NCBI GenBank assembly: GCA_964058805.1
Contig: CAXKVV010000677.1
Coordinates: forward strand, 1 to 30,443
DNA length: 30,443 nt
Direction of reading: 5' to 3'
From: Schoenoplectus triqueter
Lineage: Eukaryota > Streptophyta > Magnoliopsida > Poales > Cyperaceae
The notes beneath the pieces are model-generated. The model was not told the origin of the DNA. It did no database searches and worked only from the letters and a program-made list of their open reading frames with translations. Positions within the stretch are counted from its first letter, which is position 1. Each line of letters starts with the position of its first letter. The translations under genes and the position numbers were made by a program. Shown piece after piece: positions 11,862 to 20,480 of the stretch.

Positions 11862-12221
11862 GCAGCATCCGCCATTTTTTCAAATGCTCTCCAATTATCG
11901 TATCCTGTCACCCATATCCTTCCTCTCCTTTTTCTCCGCATAGAAAGGAAAGACAAAAATGGTAATTGCCACAGTAATGGAGAAAATCAGGGTCACGCAT
12001 ATTCTTCCTCTCCGTCTACTTGCTACGCTCAATGTCTTCGTGATCTCAGAAAAACCCTCTCCGATCAGCCTCACTTAGTCTTCAAAATTCCACCGCATCG
12101 CTTCACACCACTTCTCAACCTCTGCTTCGATCACTCCTCTCTGCTCGCTTACTCCTCTCCACTCCGCGTTCTTCTATCCGCTCCGCTCGGTTGGCTTGAG
12201 GAAGCTAGCGTCAAAAAGTGA
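11862..12221 (+). other. Open exon-like stretch without a start codon (possible gene fragment)
   Basis: A plus-strand frame stays open for about 119 codons and ends at the TGA at 12219-12221. It has no methionine near its beginning. The second half is richer in GC than its surroundings and reads like real protein: CLRDLRKTLSDQPHLVFKIP, then HRFTPLLNLCFDHSSLLAY, then a LGWLEEASVKK end. I do not recognise the family. It could be an internal exon, a captured gene fragment in a transposon, or the promoter-proximal part of a dead gene. A possible splice donor overlaps the stop (AAA followed by GTGACT). Confidence 0.3.
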
Positions 12222-12540
12222 CTGCCCGCTCAATTTAAAATTTTCCTTCTATCTATTTTCCCATCTGAACCAGCCCTTGTTTGAATATGCTTCTATTGTT
12301 TTTTTTAAATAATTTAGAGTTCGATAATCCTGAAATTGATTCAGAATTTTCCACCGCAAAGCAACATACTAAAAGCTCAGTTCCTTGATCTAATAGAAAT
12401 AAAAAAAAAAGAGGCATTGGTTGGATCAAACTTGTTACTGATGTACGTTTAGGGTACTAGAATTGAATTTTGCTTTTATTTCAGTAGGGTACTGAAACCA
12501 GTATTAGAAGCTTAAGGTCTCTTAATTGGAACCATATCAT

Positions 12541-12565
12541 CTGCGGAGCTGAAAAAGCTCCGCAG
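12541..12565. repeat. Perfect 10-bp hairpin
   Basis: CTGCGGAGCT, the loop GAAAA, then AGCTCCGCAG. A looser inverted pair (TGCAG/CTGCA, 12705-12722) follows. Such GC-rich hairpins in AT-rich plant DNA are often parts of small transposons, but no ends were identified. Confidence 0.7.
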
Positions 12566-13380
12566 GTGCGGTTCTTTTGATTTGAGCAATCCGATCATTT
12601 ATCAACGGTTATGATTTAACAGTAATAAACAGCTCTGTGCATTAAAATTCATGTTTAGATTTCCCCACAGTCGTTGTGATTTCCTTGAACTGTTGTGATT
12701 TCCCTGCAGTGATCTCTGCAGAGATTGTTCGCCCCTCTTAATTACTAGTAGAGCAAAGATTATCTTCTTTTTTTTTTCTTTATTTACATAATGTGATCTC
12801 TTATGTTTATTGTTTGTTTTTTTTTTGCTTCTTTTGCTTTTTATCGTAACAGTAGTAAACCTTAATTTAAAATTAACATAAAAAAAGATTGAAAGAAGAT
12901 AGGAGAGGGGATGAAGGAGGAATGTGAGAGAGGTGGAGAGTGACTGGGGGTTGGAACTGGACAAGCGAAAACATAATGGAGAGAAGTTTTACTGAGTTTC
13001 AAAATTTATTTTTATTGACGTAAATAACCTTCTTTCCTCTATTCGCTGACCGGTTGTAGCCTTCAGATTACTGGCTAAAGCCTTTGGCAACCGGTTACAC
13101 ATTTCATCTGCGCCGTTCAATGCAAAAAATCCAAGGGTTTGAAAATTTTGTCTTCATTGAAGCAGCGCTCGTAAAAAGGACGTGTAATAATAACAAGTGC
13201 AGAATTCTTAATCTAATAATCAATGGTGTATCGAGTTGTAAACTTCTGTTATCCACACCGCTTTTATTGGTCAAATTGATGGATGGGGTCCACTTGTCAT
13301 TAGTAGCATCACGGTTAGTTTCTTCATTGCACGCCAGGAGAAATCTTCATTGGAAAAGGGCTTTTGGTAAAACAGGTGAC
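12566..13380. other. Intergenic DNA upstream of the FLZ gene
   Basis: Open stretches here (12602-12964 minus, 13084-13518 plus) have low-complexity, compositionally odd translations and no start context or domain. I regard them as non-coding. Confidence 0.4.
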
Positions 13381-13386
13381 TTCCAT

Positions 13387-13394
13387 GTGGGACC
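13387..13394 (+). promoter_or_regulatory. TCP-type site GTGGGACC upstream of the FLZ gene
   Basis: GTGGGACC fits the class I TCP transcription-factor consensus GTGGGNCC, about 690 bases before the FLZ start codon. A direct repeat of CGAGAGCGACCTTTT-like sequence (13446-13462 and 13490-13506) lies nearer the gene. Binding is inferred from the consensus only. Confidence 0.3.
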
Positions 13395-13908
13395 ACAGGA
13401 GCACTCACTCAATAAGGTCCCCGCTTTTTTCTCTCTCTTAGTCACACGAGAGCGACCTTTTTATTATTTTTATTATTTTTATATTTATTCGAGAGAGCGA
13501 CCTTTTCCAGCCAATTGATTCTCACTACAAGTTGCAAAAACAGTTGGCACTTACTATTTTATTTAATTTACTAAAAAAGAAAAAATATTAGATGCATGGG
13601 TGGCAATCAACATTTTCTTGCATTAGGTGTGAATACAATTTCCATGATTACTGGACTACGAAATTTCAAATGGAAATCCAATAATATACACAAAATATGT
13701 TTTGAGTCGGAAGAAAGAATAACAAACGACAAAAAAAAATCAGCATCAAATATAAATTGTTCCTTATTTTGGGTTATAATGGATTCTAGAATAAAAACAA
13801 GATTCTCACTCCCATTGTTTTCTCAAAACCGAACCAAACCCAAAAAAACTAGCCCGAACTTCAACTAACCAGACCATGGTTTCCCAAGCCCCACCTCCTT
13901 TCTTCTTC

Positions 13909-13915
13909 TATATAA
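13909..13915 (+). promoter_or_regulatory. TATA box of the FLZ gene
   Basis: TATATAA in a pyrimidine-rich setting, 168 bases before the start codon. Transcription would be expected to begin near 13940-13950, giving a leader of about 130 bases that contains a CT-rich tract (13988-14014), a frequent feature of plant 5' leaders. Confidence 0.65.
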
Positions 13916-14076
13916 CCAGTCTCTCCTTTCATTCCTTTCCCTACCTCTCTCACCTCTCCGATCTCTGAAAAGCCTCTCTAACTTTTCATCTCTCCCTCCC
14001 TCTCTCTCTCTCTCAATCAACAAAACACCAACAAACAAAGCACTAGCGCTTGAAGCAAGAACAAAAGCCCTCTTCA

Positions 14077-14388
14077 ATGGCGACCAGACGCATGTCTAGC
14101 ATGTTCTACTGCGACACAGTAGAGTATGACTGCGGGACTCACTACTTCCTCGATTCTTGTTCTCTCTGCAAGAAGCCCCTCTCCAAGAACAAAGACATCT
14201 TCATGTACAGAGGAGATGCGCCTTTCTGTAGCGAAGAGTGTAGGCAGGAGCAGATTGAGATCGACCAAGAGAAAGAGTTCAGAAGAAAACACAGAAAGAG
14301 CGTAGGCAAGGTGGCAAGCAGGGATTTGAAACAGAGGCAAGAAGAGTGCGATGCCAATCAAAGAATACCTGTTGTGGCTGGTTGGTAG
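14077..14388 (+). CDS. FCS-like zinc finger (FLZ) domain protein
   Basis: The product has 103 residues. The FLZ domain (DUF581) spans about residues 22-67: [14 protein letters not shown], then [20 protein letters not shown]. The zinc ligands are Cys28, Cys31, Cys51 and Cys55, and the family hallmark FCS is present at 50-52. FLZ proteins are plant-specific and are known to bind the SnRK1 energy-sensing kinase as adaptors. The ATG at 14077 (CTTCAATGGCG) is the first in frame after the TATA box; the frame extends upstream without an ATG. Outside the domain are a short cysteine-containing N-terminus and a basic, coiled-coil-like tail (residues 60-90) ending RIPVVAGW. It is complete, reads without an intron, and is short for the family. 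No particular subfamily is assigned. Confidence 0.92.
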   Translation: MATRRMSSMFYCDTVEYDCGTHYFLDSCSLCKKPLSKNKDIFMYRGDAPFCSEECRQEQIEIDQEKEFRRKHRKSVGKVASRDLKQRQEECDANQRIPVVAGW

Positions 14389-14640
14389 TCCCCTGCCAAT
14401 TTTGAGTGGATTTAAGCACGGAATTTTGTTTTGTTTAGTGAGAGTTCCATGTAATTTTTGTACAATCTATGTGAAAGATGAAGTCTTTTCCAAAATTAAG
14501 GTTTTCCCTTTTCTAATTTACCAAGCAATTTCTGTGTTCTCTTTGATTTCTGATGGTATGGCTCTATGGAGTCAGAAAGGACAATACTGTCCAATATTTT
14601 TGGTCTATGTACATCTGACAATACAAGGTCTCTAACATGA
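14389..14640 (+). other. FLZ 3' untranslated region and downstream flank
   Basis: T-rich DNA with a UGUA-containing stretch (TGTAATTTTTGTACA near 14450) typical of plant polyadenylation regions. No exact AATAAA was seen. An overlapping open frame (14351-14635) is a shadow. Confidence 0.4.
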
Positions 14641-15480
14641 TCGAATTATTTTTCCTTCCAGAAATTATGCAAAGTCAGATTCCGTACGAAAATTGTTAGC
14701 AATATAAGTGTCAAGTGGAACACAAGCTTTATTTCCTCAAAAAAAAAAAAGAACACAAGCTTTATTTATTTGATATCATATCAAGCACACTGAATTTACA
14801 TGTTGCATGATGTCCGAAGAAAATGGTTCTTTGTTAAAGAAATTAAAACATGTCCCAAAAAGAAAAATTAACATCAAATCTGACGAACAAAAAGGGAACT
14901 ATAATATTTTTTGGAGAAGGGGATAACCTAAGTACAAACAGGACGAACAGAAAAAGCATCTTGTTTTGCAATTAGATATAAATTATTAAAACACCCTTTT
15001 CCGTGCGCCTCTTGTTTTGCAATTAAGCAATTAGCTTTAGGAAAACCATTTCTAATAGAAAATTATCTTATTGTAGAAAGAAAAATTCTATGAGCTTATT
15101 CTTGCAAGTGGGACGAAAATTTTCAACCAATTGTGCAAATGTTACTTTTTGTGAATCATTTTTTAGTCACTACTCACAACATTTTCTTTTTAACTAGACA
15201 CACTACAAAATAAGAAACGTATTTCCAACAGGAACAAACACAACTCTTCCCTTGGTGGTTCCTGTTCTTTTGGATAATTACATCTTAATTTGACATACGA
15301 ATTTTGACAGACATAATTCTTTTCAATTTTTTTCGAAAAAAAAACTATTGGCATGACTCGATCTTATGATTTGTAGTAAATATTTATAAATTACATGGTT
15401 TTAGTCCAAGCAGACAAATTTCTTCGGGTTATCTACATCTATCTTAATTCATGAAAAACCTCCGTAAACATAAACCTACG
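14641..15480. other. Intergenic DNA; one CACTA-like word
   Basis: AT-rich. CACTACAAAATAAGAAACG begins at 15202 and looks like a CACTA-type end, but no partner end, subterminal array or transposase was found near it. Nothing else is supported. Confidence 0.35.
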
Positions 15481-15481
15481 C

Positions 15482-15500
15482 TAATAATAATAATAATAAC

Positions 15501-15544
<44 letters not shown>

Positions 15545-15590
15545 CAACGGCGAAGACGACGACGATGAAAACAACAACAATAATAATAAT
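15482..15590. repeat. (AAT)n and related trinucleotide repeat
   Basis: A long AAT tract passes into AAC and GAC-type triplets and back to AAT, directly abutting the LTR-like segment that begins with TGTCACACCT. Confidence 0.9.
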
Positions 15591-16093
15591 TGTCACACCT
15601 TAAAATAAATAAATCAGATTAGGGATGATTAATCCCGCCACGTACGCATGATGAGACGTACGTACAGAAGGCTAAATGAATAAAATAAGGCAATACATAA
15701 TAAACAAAATAATAATAGTATAAAATAATATACAGTCCAAAGTAACAAAATAAGAGTACAACGCCGACATCAGCGAGGCTGACTCCATCGAAATGGACAG
15801 CAAAATCTCTCAAATAAAAACCCAAAAGAAAGAATTAAAATCCGAAACTCGATGGATCCTAATGAGAACTACTCTGCTCACATGCGGATGCGGCGAAATA
15901 TTTTTGTCACCACGTAGGACTGCACCTAGCACTCTCTCCAAGAAAAATCCTGTACCTGAAAAACCTGGATCTCACAACCATTATGAAAACATGAGTAATT
16001 TAAAAATTACTCAGTACGTATTTAGATCTAACCTTAAGATTTGATCTTTTTTTCTAGACTAGACTAAAATACTGATATTGATATTTTAATGTA

Positions 16094-16095
<2 letters not shown>

Positions 16096-16136
<41 letters not shown>
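16096..16136. repeat. (AAT)n microsatellite
   Basis: About 13 AAT units lie inside the LTR-like segment. Confidence 0.9.
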
Positions 16137-16313
16137 TTATGAATATAATTTTAACTTTTATGCACATTTTTAGAAATTTACCTAGATGCTATGACATGAA
16201 ATGACAAGCAAATCAAAAATAGAAAATCTGTGAAAATAATATAATATTGTATATAATACGAGAGAGAAATACCCGAAATAAATATCTAGTTTGTAAATTA
16301 CTAGATCAATCTC

Positions 16314-16403
16314 AAGCGGGCGCCACCAGTGTCCCAACTTATGAACTTTAGCCTTTCCTAAGCGGGCACCACCATTGACTCAACTTACTAACTTAAGACT
16401 TTA
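16314..16403. repeat. Two tandem ~45-bp repeats
   Basis: AAGCGGGCGCCACCAGTG...CCCAACTTATGAACTT is followed by AAGCGGGCACCACCATTG...TCAACTTACTAACTT. A similar pair, with CAGGGGCMAAA as the shared word, lies at 16633-16708. Confidence 0.75.
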
Positions 16404-17688
16404 TGTTTATGTGGCCCAAATGCCGTATAAACGGCAATTCAGGCTCCCATGGAGATAACACCCTAGGAGAGTGAGCGTGCAAAAATACGTACTCTGATCT
16501 ACTAAATCTAGTAATTCACCTTATAAAATATATAAAAAAAGGGATTAGATTATAACTTTAGTTGTCATATCGTCAAAATGAGATAACTATCCGTATAATG
16601 ATAAAATTGAATATAATAACAAAATGGAGCCTCTATGTACCAACCAGGGGCAAAAAAAGAGTTCTCGAATTTCCCTGTAACAATCAGGGGCCAAAGGAGA
16701 AAGCTTTTCGGGCATACCGAGATCTCAAATAAGCCGGCTAAATAAAATAAAATAGAATCCAAACTTGAATATGACCGCTCATACTAAATATTGAAAGTCA
16801 TTTCAATCTTGATCGCTCAAATAAATTTGGAATCAAATCATATACGAAGTAATAAATAATATAATATTGATCAAAGAAAAGCACCCGTGGCGCTATCGAA
16901 CCCGTCAAATGATGAGGTCGGTGAATGACCGACAGACAAAGGTGCGCATTGTATACACATACCAAGGGACCCCACGGGACAACTAGTTTACCGAACGTAA
17001 CCCGTTGGTCTAGTTATACAAGGCAATCTCGGACTGAGATCATCCGGCCCGTCTCTCAGTACTCCCATATATTTAATGCATGATTAACTAACTAACTTAA
17101 TTGTTAGTTAGTGATAGTAGTAGTATTTATTCTGATAATTATAATTTATAACTTTTATTTTAATTTTAATCTGATCCTATCTCGGGACTAGTACTCAAGT
17201 CCTACTCCTATCCTATCTACATACAAAATGATATGATATGATATGATATGTAAATGCGGGTAGACCCAAAAGATGCTGGTCATTTACCGAATGCATATGA
17301 CAATTCAGATTCGGTCTCAAATTTGTGTTTGGTCAAAAATACCGTAGTTCAGTTTGAATTTTGAAAACAATTATTTTCAGATTTGGGATCCTATTTCTAA
17401 AGAGAGAAAATCAAATCCTAGGAAATCATACCTAAGATCGCCGGTGAAGATCACAGAGTCGCTCTATTCCAGAGGCAGCATGCTTGTCTCGAGATCGACG
17501 TCTGAGTAGATCCGAGATGACTATATCACCTAATATTGATTTAAATTAAGTGTTCGTTGGCTTTAATGTGATTTTTTTCATAATTAATAATTAATTATAA
17601 CAACATTTTAACTTAATGTCTGTTTGGGTTTTATCGTGTTTTTCCTTTAAAAATCCGGCAGCATTTCTACTGTATTTATGGGGTGTCA

Positions 17689-18404
17689 GAAATTTTAATT
17701 AACACATTTATTTTATGTTATGGTATTTTTTAATGTTAATCACTTTTATCCTTCTTTTATTAAGTTATTCAGAATTTGTCAAATTTGATCAATTGATTGT
17801 GTCAAGTGTTTATCATTGATCCTTTTTATTTTTTTTGAGTTCTGATTATAAAACTGTCTTTTTACATATTTATTATTTTTATTGTGTTTCTCATTAAGTG
17901 ATTAAATTATGTTATTTGACAATTCAAATTCGGTAATGATAGATGTTCGAATAGCAGACAATACACACAATCATGAGTACAAGTAAATAATTTTTTTTTA
18001 TTAATTTTATCTCGATTACAACTACAATTAAAAATGGATAAAGAAAAATAAAAATAAAATAAAGATCATATTACAAATTAAAATAATATAGAGAAATTGA
18101 TTAATATATATGTTATATTATAAAATATTTATTTCTAATATTCTTTATATTTTAAAAATAGAGAAATTGATTAATATATATATATATATTATATTTCATT
18201 TACATCCTAATTATTATATTGATTATATTTTAATTCCCCATGATTTTTTTTATTTTGTACATTTATTAATATTATATTCTTATAGATTAGAAACTAGGTT
18301 TAAATTAAAAATCAAAAATAAAAGAAGAGAAAAGAAATTTAATTTATTTAATTATCATTTTATTTTACTAACTGTGTTGGTGTTTTAATGTAGGGGATCA
18401 TAGG
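17689..18404. other. AT-rich DNA, no gene recognised
   Basis: A direct repeat of AGAGAAATTGATTAATATAT at about 18090 and 18160 is followed by a TA tract. The open frame at 18110-18388 is AT-driven and unconvincing. Confidence 0.45.
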
Positions 18405-18420
18405 CTGCCTTGATACCAAT
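18405..18420 (-). other. Possible reverse-transcription primer-binding site
   Basis: On the minus strand the sequence reads TTGGTATCAAGGCAGCC. Its TGGTATCA equals the first eight bases of the usual initiator-methionine tRNA primer site of plant LTR elements (TGGTATCAGAGC), then it departs. It lies a few bases from the repeat domain at 18430, which would then be the end of a minus-strand LTR. Confidence 0.35.
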
Positions 18421-18429
18421 ATATTTGTT

Positions 18430-18690
18430 TGTGTGCGACCCTTTTTCGCGCGCTCCGCACCGCCGCTGGGCGATGGAATGCGGAAGAAGGACACGGAGAT
18501 CCCTCCCGAGCGTGCATCTGCTAAGTGCCGGCTGATTCTGCCGTTTAGAGAGATTTGGATGCACATTCAGGGGGTTTTTAGTGATTGTGAGTTCTTGTAG
18601 ATTCCAGTGGGCGCAAGCCCCCACCGTTAATTACCCTGGGCTACTAACCTCGAGGCACCTCTGGATCTTTGAAAGGGAGAAGCAAATAGT
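18430..18690. repeat. Structured direct-repeat domain, copy 1
   Basis: It shares its whole length with 29261-29511: TGTGTGCGACCCTTTTTCGCG, GCGGAAGAAGGACACGGAGA, GGGCGCAAGCCCCC and TTAATTACCCTGGGCT. Two inverted repeats are visible: GTGCATC (18512) with GATGCAC (18558), and CAGTGGG (18605) with CCCACCG (18620) around CGCAAGCC. It may be the end of an LTR on the minus strand (primer-site-like sequence at 18405-18420). Identity as part of an LTR is inference. Confidence 0.7.
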
Positions 18691-18735
18691 ATAATTAAAA
18701 GATGGTCAAGTGGTCGTCTAGGTCAATTCCAAGGA

Positions 18736-18885
18736 AGACGAACCTACTACAGATCGGTTCAGTCTTTACCGCTTCAAGAAATAACCTTACTACAGATCAG
18801 ATTAATCTCTTTGAAGGGGTTCGAGGTGAGTCTACTACAGAATGACTCGACCTCAGTTCATCTAGAAAATGAACCTACTTAATCC
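18736..18885. repeat. Hairpin array, higher-order unit 1 (H1-H4)
   Basis: H1 (18736-18765): AGAC/GTCT outer, GAACC/GGTTC inner. H2 (18778-18809): GAAAT/ATCTC and AACCT/AGATT, one mismatch in each. H3 (18823-18854): GAGGT/ACCTC and GAGTC/GACTC, perfect, with a bulged G. H4 (about 18866-18885) keeps GAACCTACTT but has lost the rest of the loop and the 3' inner arm. Loops of H1-H3 are TACTACAGATC, TACTACAGATC and TACTACAGAAT. Confidence 0.8.
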
Positions 18886-18891
18886 TATGGA

Positions 18892-19053
18892 AGACGAACC
18901 TACTACAGATCGGTTCAGTCTATACCACCTCGAGAGATAACCTTACTACAGACCAGGTTAATCTCTTCAGAGGGGCTTGAGGTGAGTCTACTACAGAACG
19001 ACTCAACCTCCGTTGATCTAGAAGATAAACCTACTACAGAACGGTTCAATCTT
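18892..19053. repeat. Hairpin array, higher-order unit 2 (H5-H8)
   Basis: This is a 156-bp-shifted copy of unit 1. H5 (18892-18921): AGAC/GTCT and GAACC/GGTTC. H6 (18934-18965): GAGAT/ATCTC and AACCT/AGGTT, repairing both mismatches of its partner H2. H7 (18979-19010): GAGGT/ACCTC and GAGTC/GACTC, with a bulged A where H3 has G. H8 (19022-19053): AAGAT/ATCTT and AAACC/GGTTC with one mismatch. Loops: TACTACAGATC, TACTACAGACC, then TACTACAGAAC twice. Confidence 0.8.
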
Positions 19054-19076
19054 AACTAGTCAACAACCAATCACAC

Positions 19077-19266
19077 AAAATACAACTCGAAGCACTGAGC
19101 CGGTTGATCTTGAGGTTGGTGAATCAGGAGAAGGGTGGATATGGCCCACGTGTTTCTTCTCACCGATCTTCTAGATCATGAATTCGAAGCACTAAGCCGA
19201 TTCATAAACCTAGGAAACACAGTTACACATAATGTCAAACCTGAAGCACTAAGCCAGCTTAACATT
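19077..19266. repeat. Second hairpin class, loop CGAAGCACTRAGCC (H9-H11)
   Basis: H9 (19077-19111): CAACT/GGTTG inner, AAAAT/ATCTT outer with one mismatch. H10 (19178-19205): ATGAATT/GATTCAT, 7 bp including one T-G pair. H11 (19231-19266): AACCT/AGCTT inner with one mismatch, AATGT/ACATT outer. The 14-base loop is near constant (CGAAGCACTGAGCC, CGAAGCACTAAGCC; the third lacks the first C), while all three stems differ. Confidence 0.7.
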
Positions 19267-19279
19267 GAGGCATGTGTTA

Positions 19280-19357
19280 GTGAAGGAACCTACCTACAGA
19301 ACGGTTCACATTCACTGTTTTGTGGATGAATCTACTACAGAACGATTCAATCTCACA
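19280..19357. repeat. Hairpins H12 and H13 of the TACTACAGAAC class
   Basis: H12 (19280-19315): GTGAA/TTCAC outer, GAACC/GGTTC inner, loop TACCTACAGAAC with one extra C. H13 (19321-19357): TGTG/CACA, GAT/ATC and GAATC/GATTC with a bulged A at the usual place and a second bulged T; loop TACTACAGAAC. Confidence 0.75.
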
Positions 19358-19377
19358 ATCTCGGGAGATGAACCAGA

Positions 19378-19408
19378 AGACAAACTCATCAACGGATGAG
19401 TTCAGTCT
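19378..19408. repeat. Hairpin H14 with short AACG loop
   Basis: AGAC/GTCT outer, AACTCATC/GATGAGTT inner (8 perfect pairs), loop AACG. The outer clamp is the same as in H1 and H5, although the loop sequence is different. Confidence 0.7.
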
Positions 19409-19423
19409 TACTAGCTTAAATAG

Positions 19424-19995
19424 TCATGAATTACTTGTTCATGACACCGAGTCATTAAGATGTCACTTCTCTCGGACATCGTAATGTTCATATCTCTTGG
19501 AGTCGACATATCTCTTCACGTCGATGTCGCAGCCTTGGTCATTCTTCAGCGAGCGTCAAGATGTTCTTGTCCCGACTAATCATTCTATATGTTGCATTAC
19601 TTGTGCAAAATTACTATGTTGCCCTACACCCCTTGTGTGAGCGTGTTTAGTCATGAGTTACTTGCTCATGGTAATGAGTCATTAAAATGTCACTTCTCCC
19701 GGACATCGTAATGTTCTTCTTCTTCAGAGTCGACATATCTCTCCATGTTGATGTCGCAGCCCTGGTTATTCTTCATCATGCGTCAAGATGTTCTTGTCTC
19801 GACATATCTCCTCATATTGCTATCGAAAGCCTCAGTTATTCTTCATCAAGATGTTCTTGTCTCGACATATCTTCTCATGTTGCTGTTGCAACCTTGGTTA
19901 TTCTTCGTCAAGATGTTCTTGTCCTGACTAATCGTTCTAAATGTTATATCATGTGTGCAAACATCCTCATGTTGCTCCACACCCCTTGTGTGAGC
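19424..19995. repeat. 227-bp tandem repeat made of hairpins
   Basis: Two main units (from about 19424 and 19651) correspond at a fixed 227-bp offset. Paired words inside include CATGAA/TTCATG (19425) against CATGAG/CTCATG (19652), both around TTACTTG; GATGTC/GACATC (19459, 19475); CGACAT/ATGTCG (19504 and 19731); CAAGA/TCTTG around TGT (19557, then three more). In the second unit the CGACATATCTC...CAAGATGTTCTTG part is further amplified at about 61-68 bp. Open frames across it (19687-20193) merely translate the repeats. Confidence 0.75.
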
Positions 19996-20095
19996 AATGA
20001 GCATATTTGTAAAAAAGCTTATTGCATAATATCTTTCATTATTATCTCTATTATAAAGATGAATTTATTTATTATTTATTATTTTTTTTTATTTT

Positions 20096-20480
20096 TAAAC
20101 TCTATTTATTTCTATAGAAAATTATTTACAAAAATAATAGGAAATGGGTTAGCTATTAACTATAATTTTATTTATATTTTTGGGATTTTATAATAGCTAA
20201 AATAGTAGAATTTTATTTTTATTATTTCTAAACTCTATTTACTTTGTAAAAAAAAAATCACTTACAAAATAATGGAAAATAAAATGGCTATGATTTTTTA
20301 TTTGTATTTTTAAAATATTTATAATAGCCAAAGTAATGGAATTTCATTATTATATTTCGTTATGTTGAAACATTATTCATTATGTAAAAATTATTTACAA
20401 ATCAAAAAAAGGATGAATTAGCTATATTATTTTTATTTTTATTTTTATTTTTAGGATCTATAATAGCTAAAAAGAAATTA
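20096..20480. repeat. AT-rich ~135-bp tandem repeats with inverted arms
   Basis: Three diverged units, each with ATTATTTACAAA-like and GGGAT/GGATC words and an inverted pair. Unit 1: TTAGCTATT (20149) with AATAGCTAA (20192). Unit 2: TGGCTAT (20285) with ATAGCCA (20334). Unit 3: TTAGCTAT (20418) with ATAGCTAA (20463). The A-T pair of units 1 and 3 is a G-C pair in unit 2. Confidence 0.6.

Larger units (their letters stand above)
15591..17688 (+). mobile_element. LTR-like segment (possible solo LTR of a Gypsy-type element)
   Basis: It begins TGTCACACCT and ends GGGGTGTCA, preceded by CCGGCAGCATTTCTACTGTA. Start and end words of this kind are common in long plant Ty3/Gypsy LTRs. It contains no coding frame. 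Internally it has two pairs of about 45-bp direct repeats (16314-16403 and 16633-16708) and several small hairpins, such as GCCGT/ACGGC with loop ATAA (16424-16437) and GTCGGT/ACCGAC (16918-16934). The flanking bases do not form a clear target duplication, so the exact borders and the solo-LTR reading are inference. Confidence 0.4.
18736..19408. repeat. Tandem array of hairpins with constant loops and variable paired stems
   Basis: At least thirteen short inverted repeats follow each other. Nine hold the loop TACTACAGAWC, three hold CGAAGCACTRAGCC and one holds AACG. In the first class the stem has an inner 5-bp part, one bulged purine on the 3' side in most copies, then an outer 3-5 bp part. 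Inner arms seen are GAACC/GGTTC, GAGTC/GACTC, AACCT/AGGTT and GAATC/GATTC, so paired bases change together. Monomers are about 43 bp apart. One long frame through part of the array is open except for a stop at 18879, but no start codon or family supports a protein. Function is unknown. Confidence 0.8.

Noticed and set aside
12602..12964. 120-codon minus-strand frame
   Set aside because: A Lys/Ser/Leu-rich translation of T-rich and A-rich tracts; no domain.
13084..13518. 144-codon plus frame upstream of the FLZ gene
   Set aside because: Crosses low-complexity repeats and the likely distal promoter; no conserved motif and no ATG at its 5' end.
15202..15260. CACTA end (CACTACAAAATAAG)
   Set aside because: A single word without subterminal array, partner end or transposase; kept only as a note in the intergenic entry.
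18360..18624. Minus-strand frames starting MGACAHWNL, seen also at 29227-29445
   Set aside because: Both copies of the repeat domain start the same way, but the frames shift relative to each other, and the other conserved peptide text (GISVSFFR) is in different frames. Shared nucleotide repeat explains it better than a gene.
18736..19408. CRISPR-like array because of regular ~43-bp spacing
   Set aside because: Plant DNA, constant parts only 11-14 bases, variable parts are paired arms and not independent spacers, no cas genes.
19135..20193. Open frames over the hairpin array and the 227-bp repeats
   Set aside because: Their peptide repeats are the DNA repeats read through. A coding explanation would not account for reverse-complementary arms.
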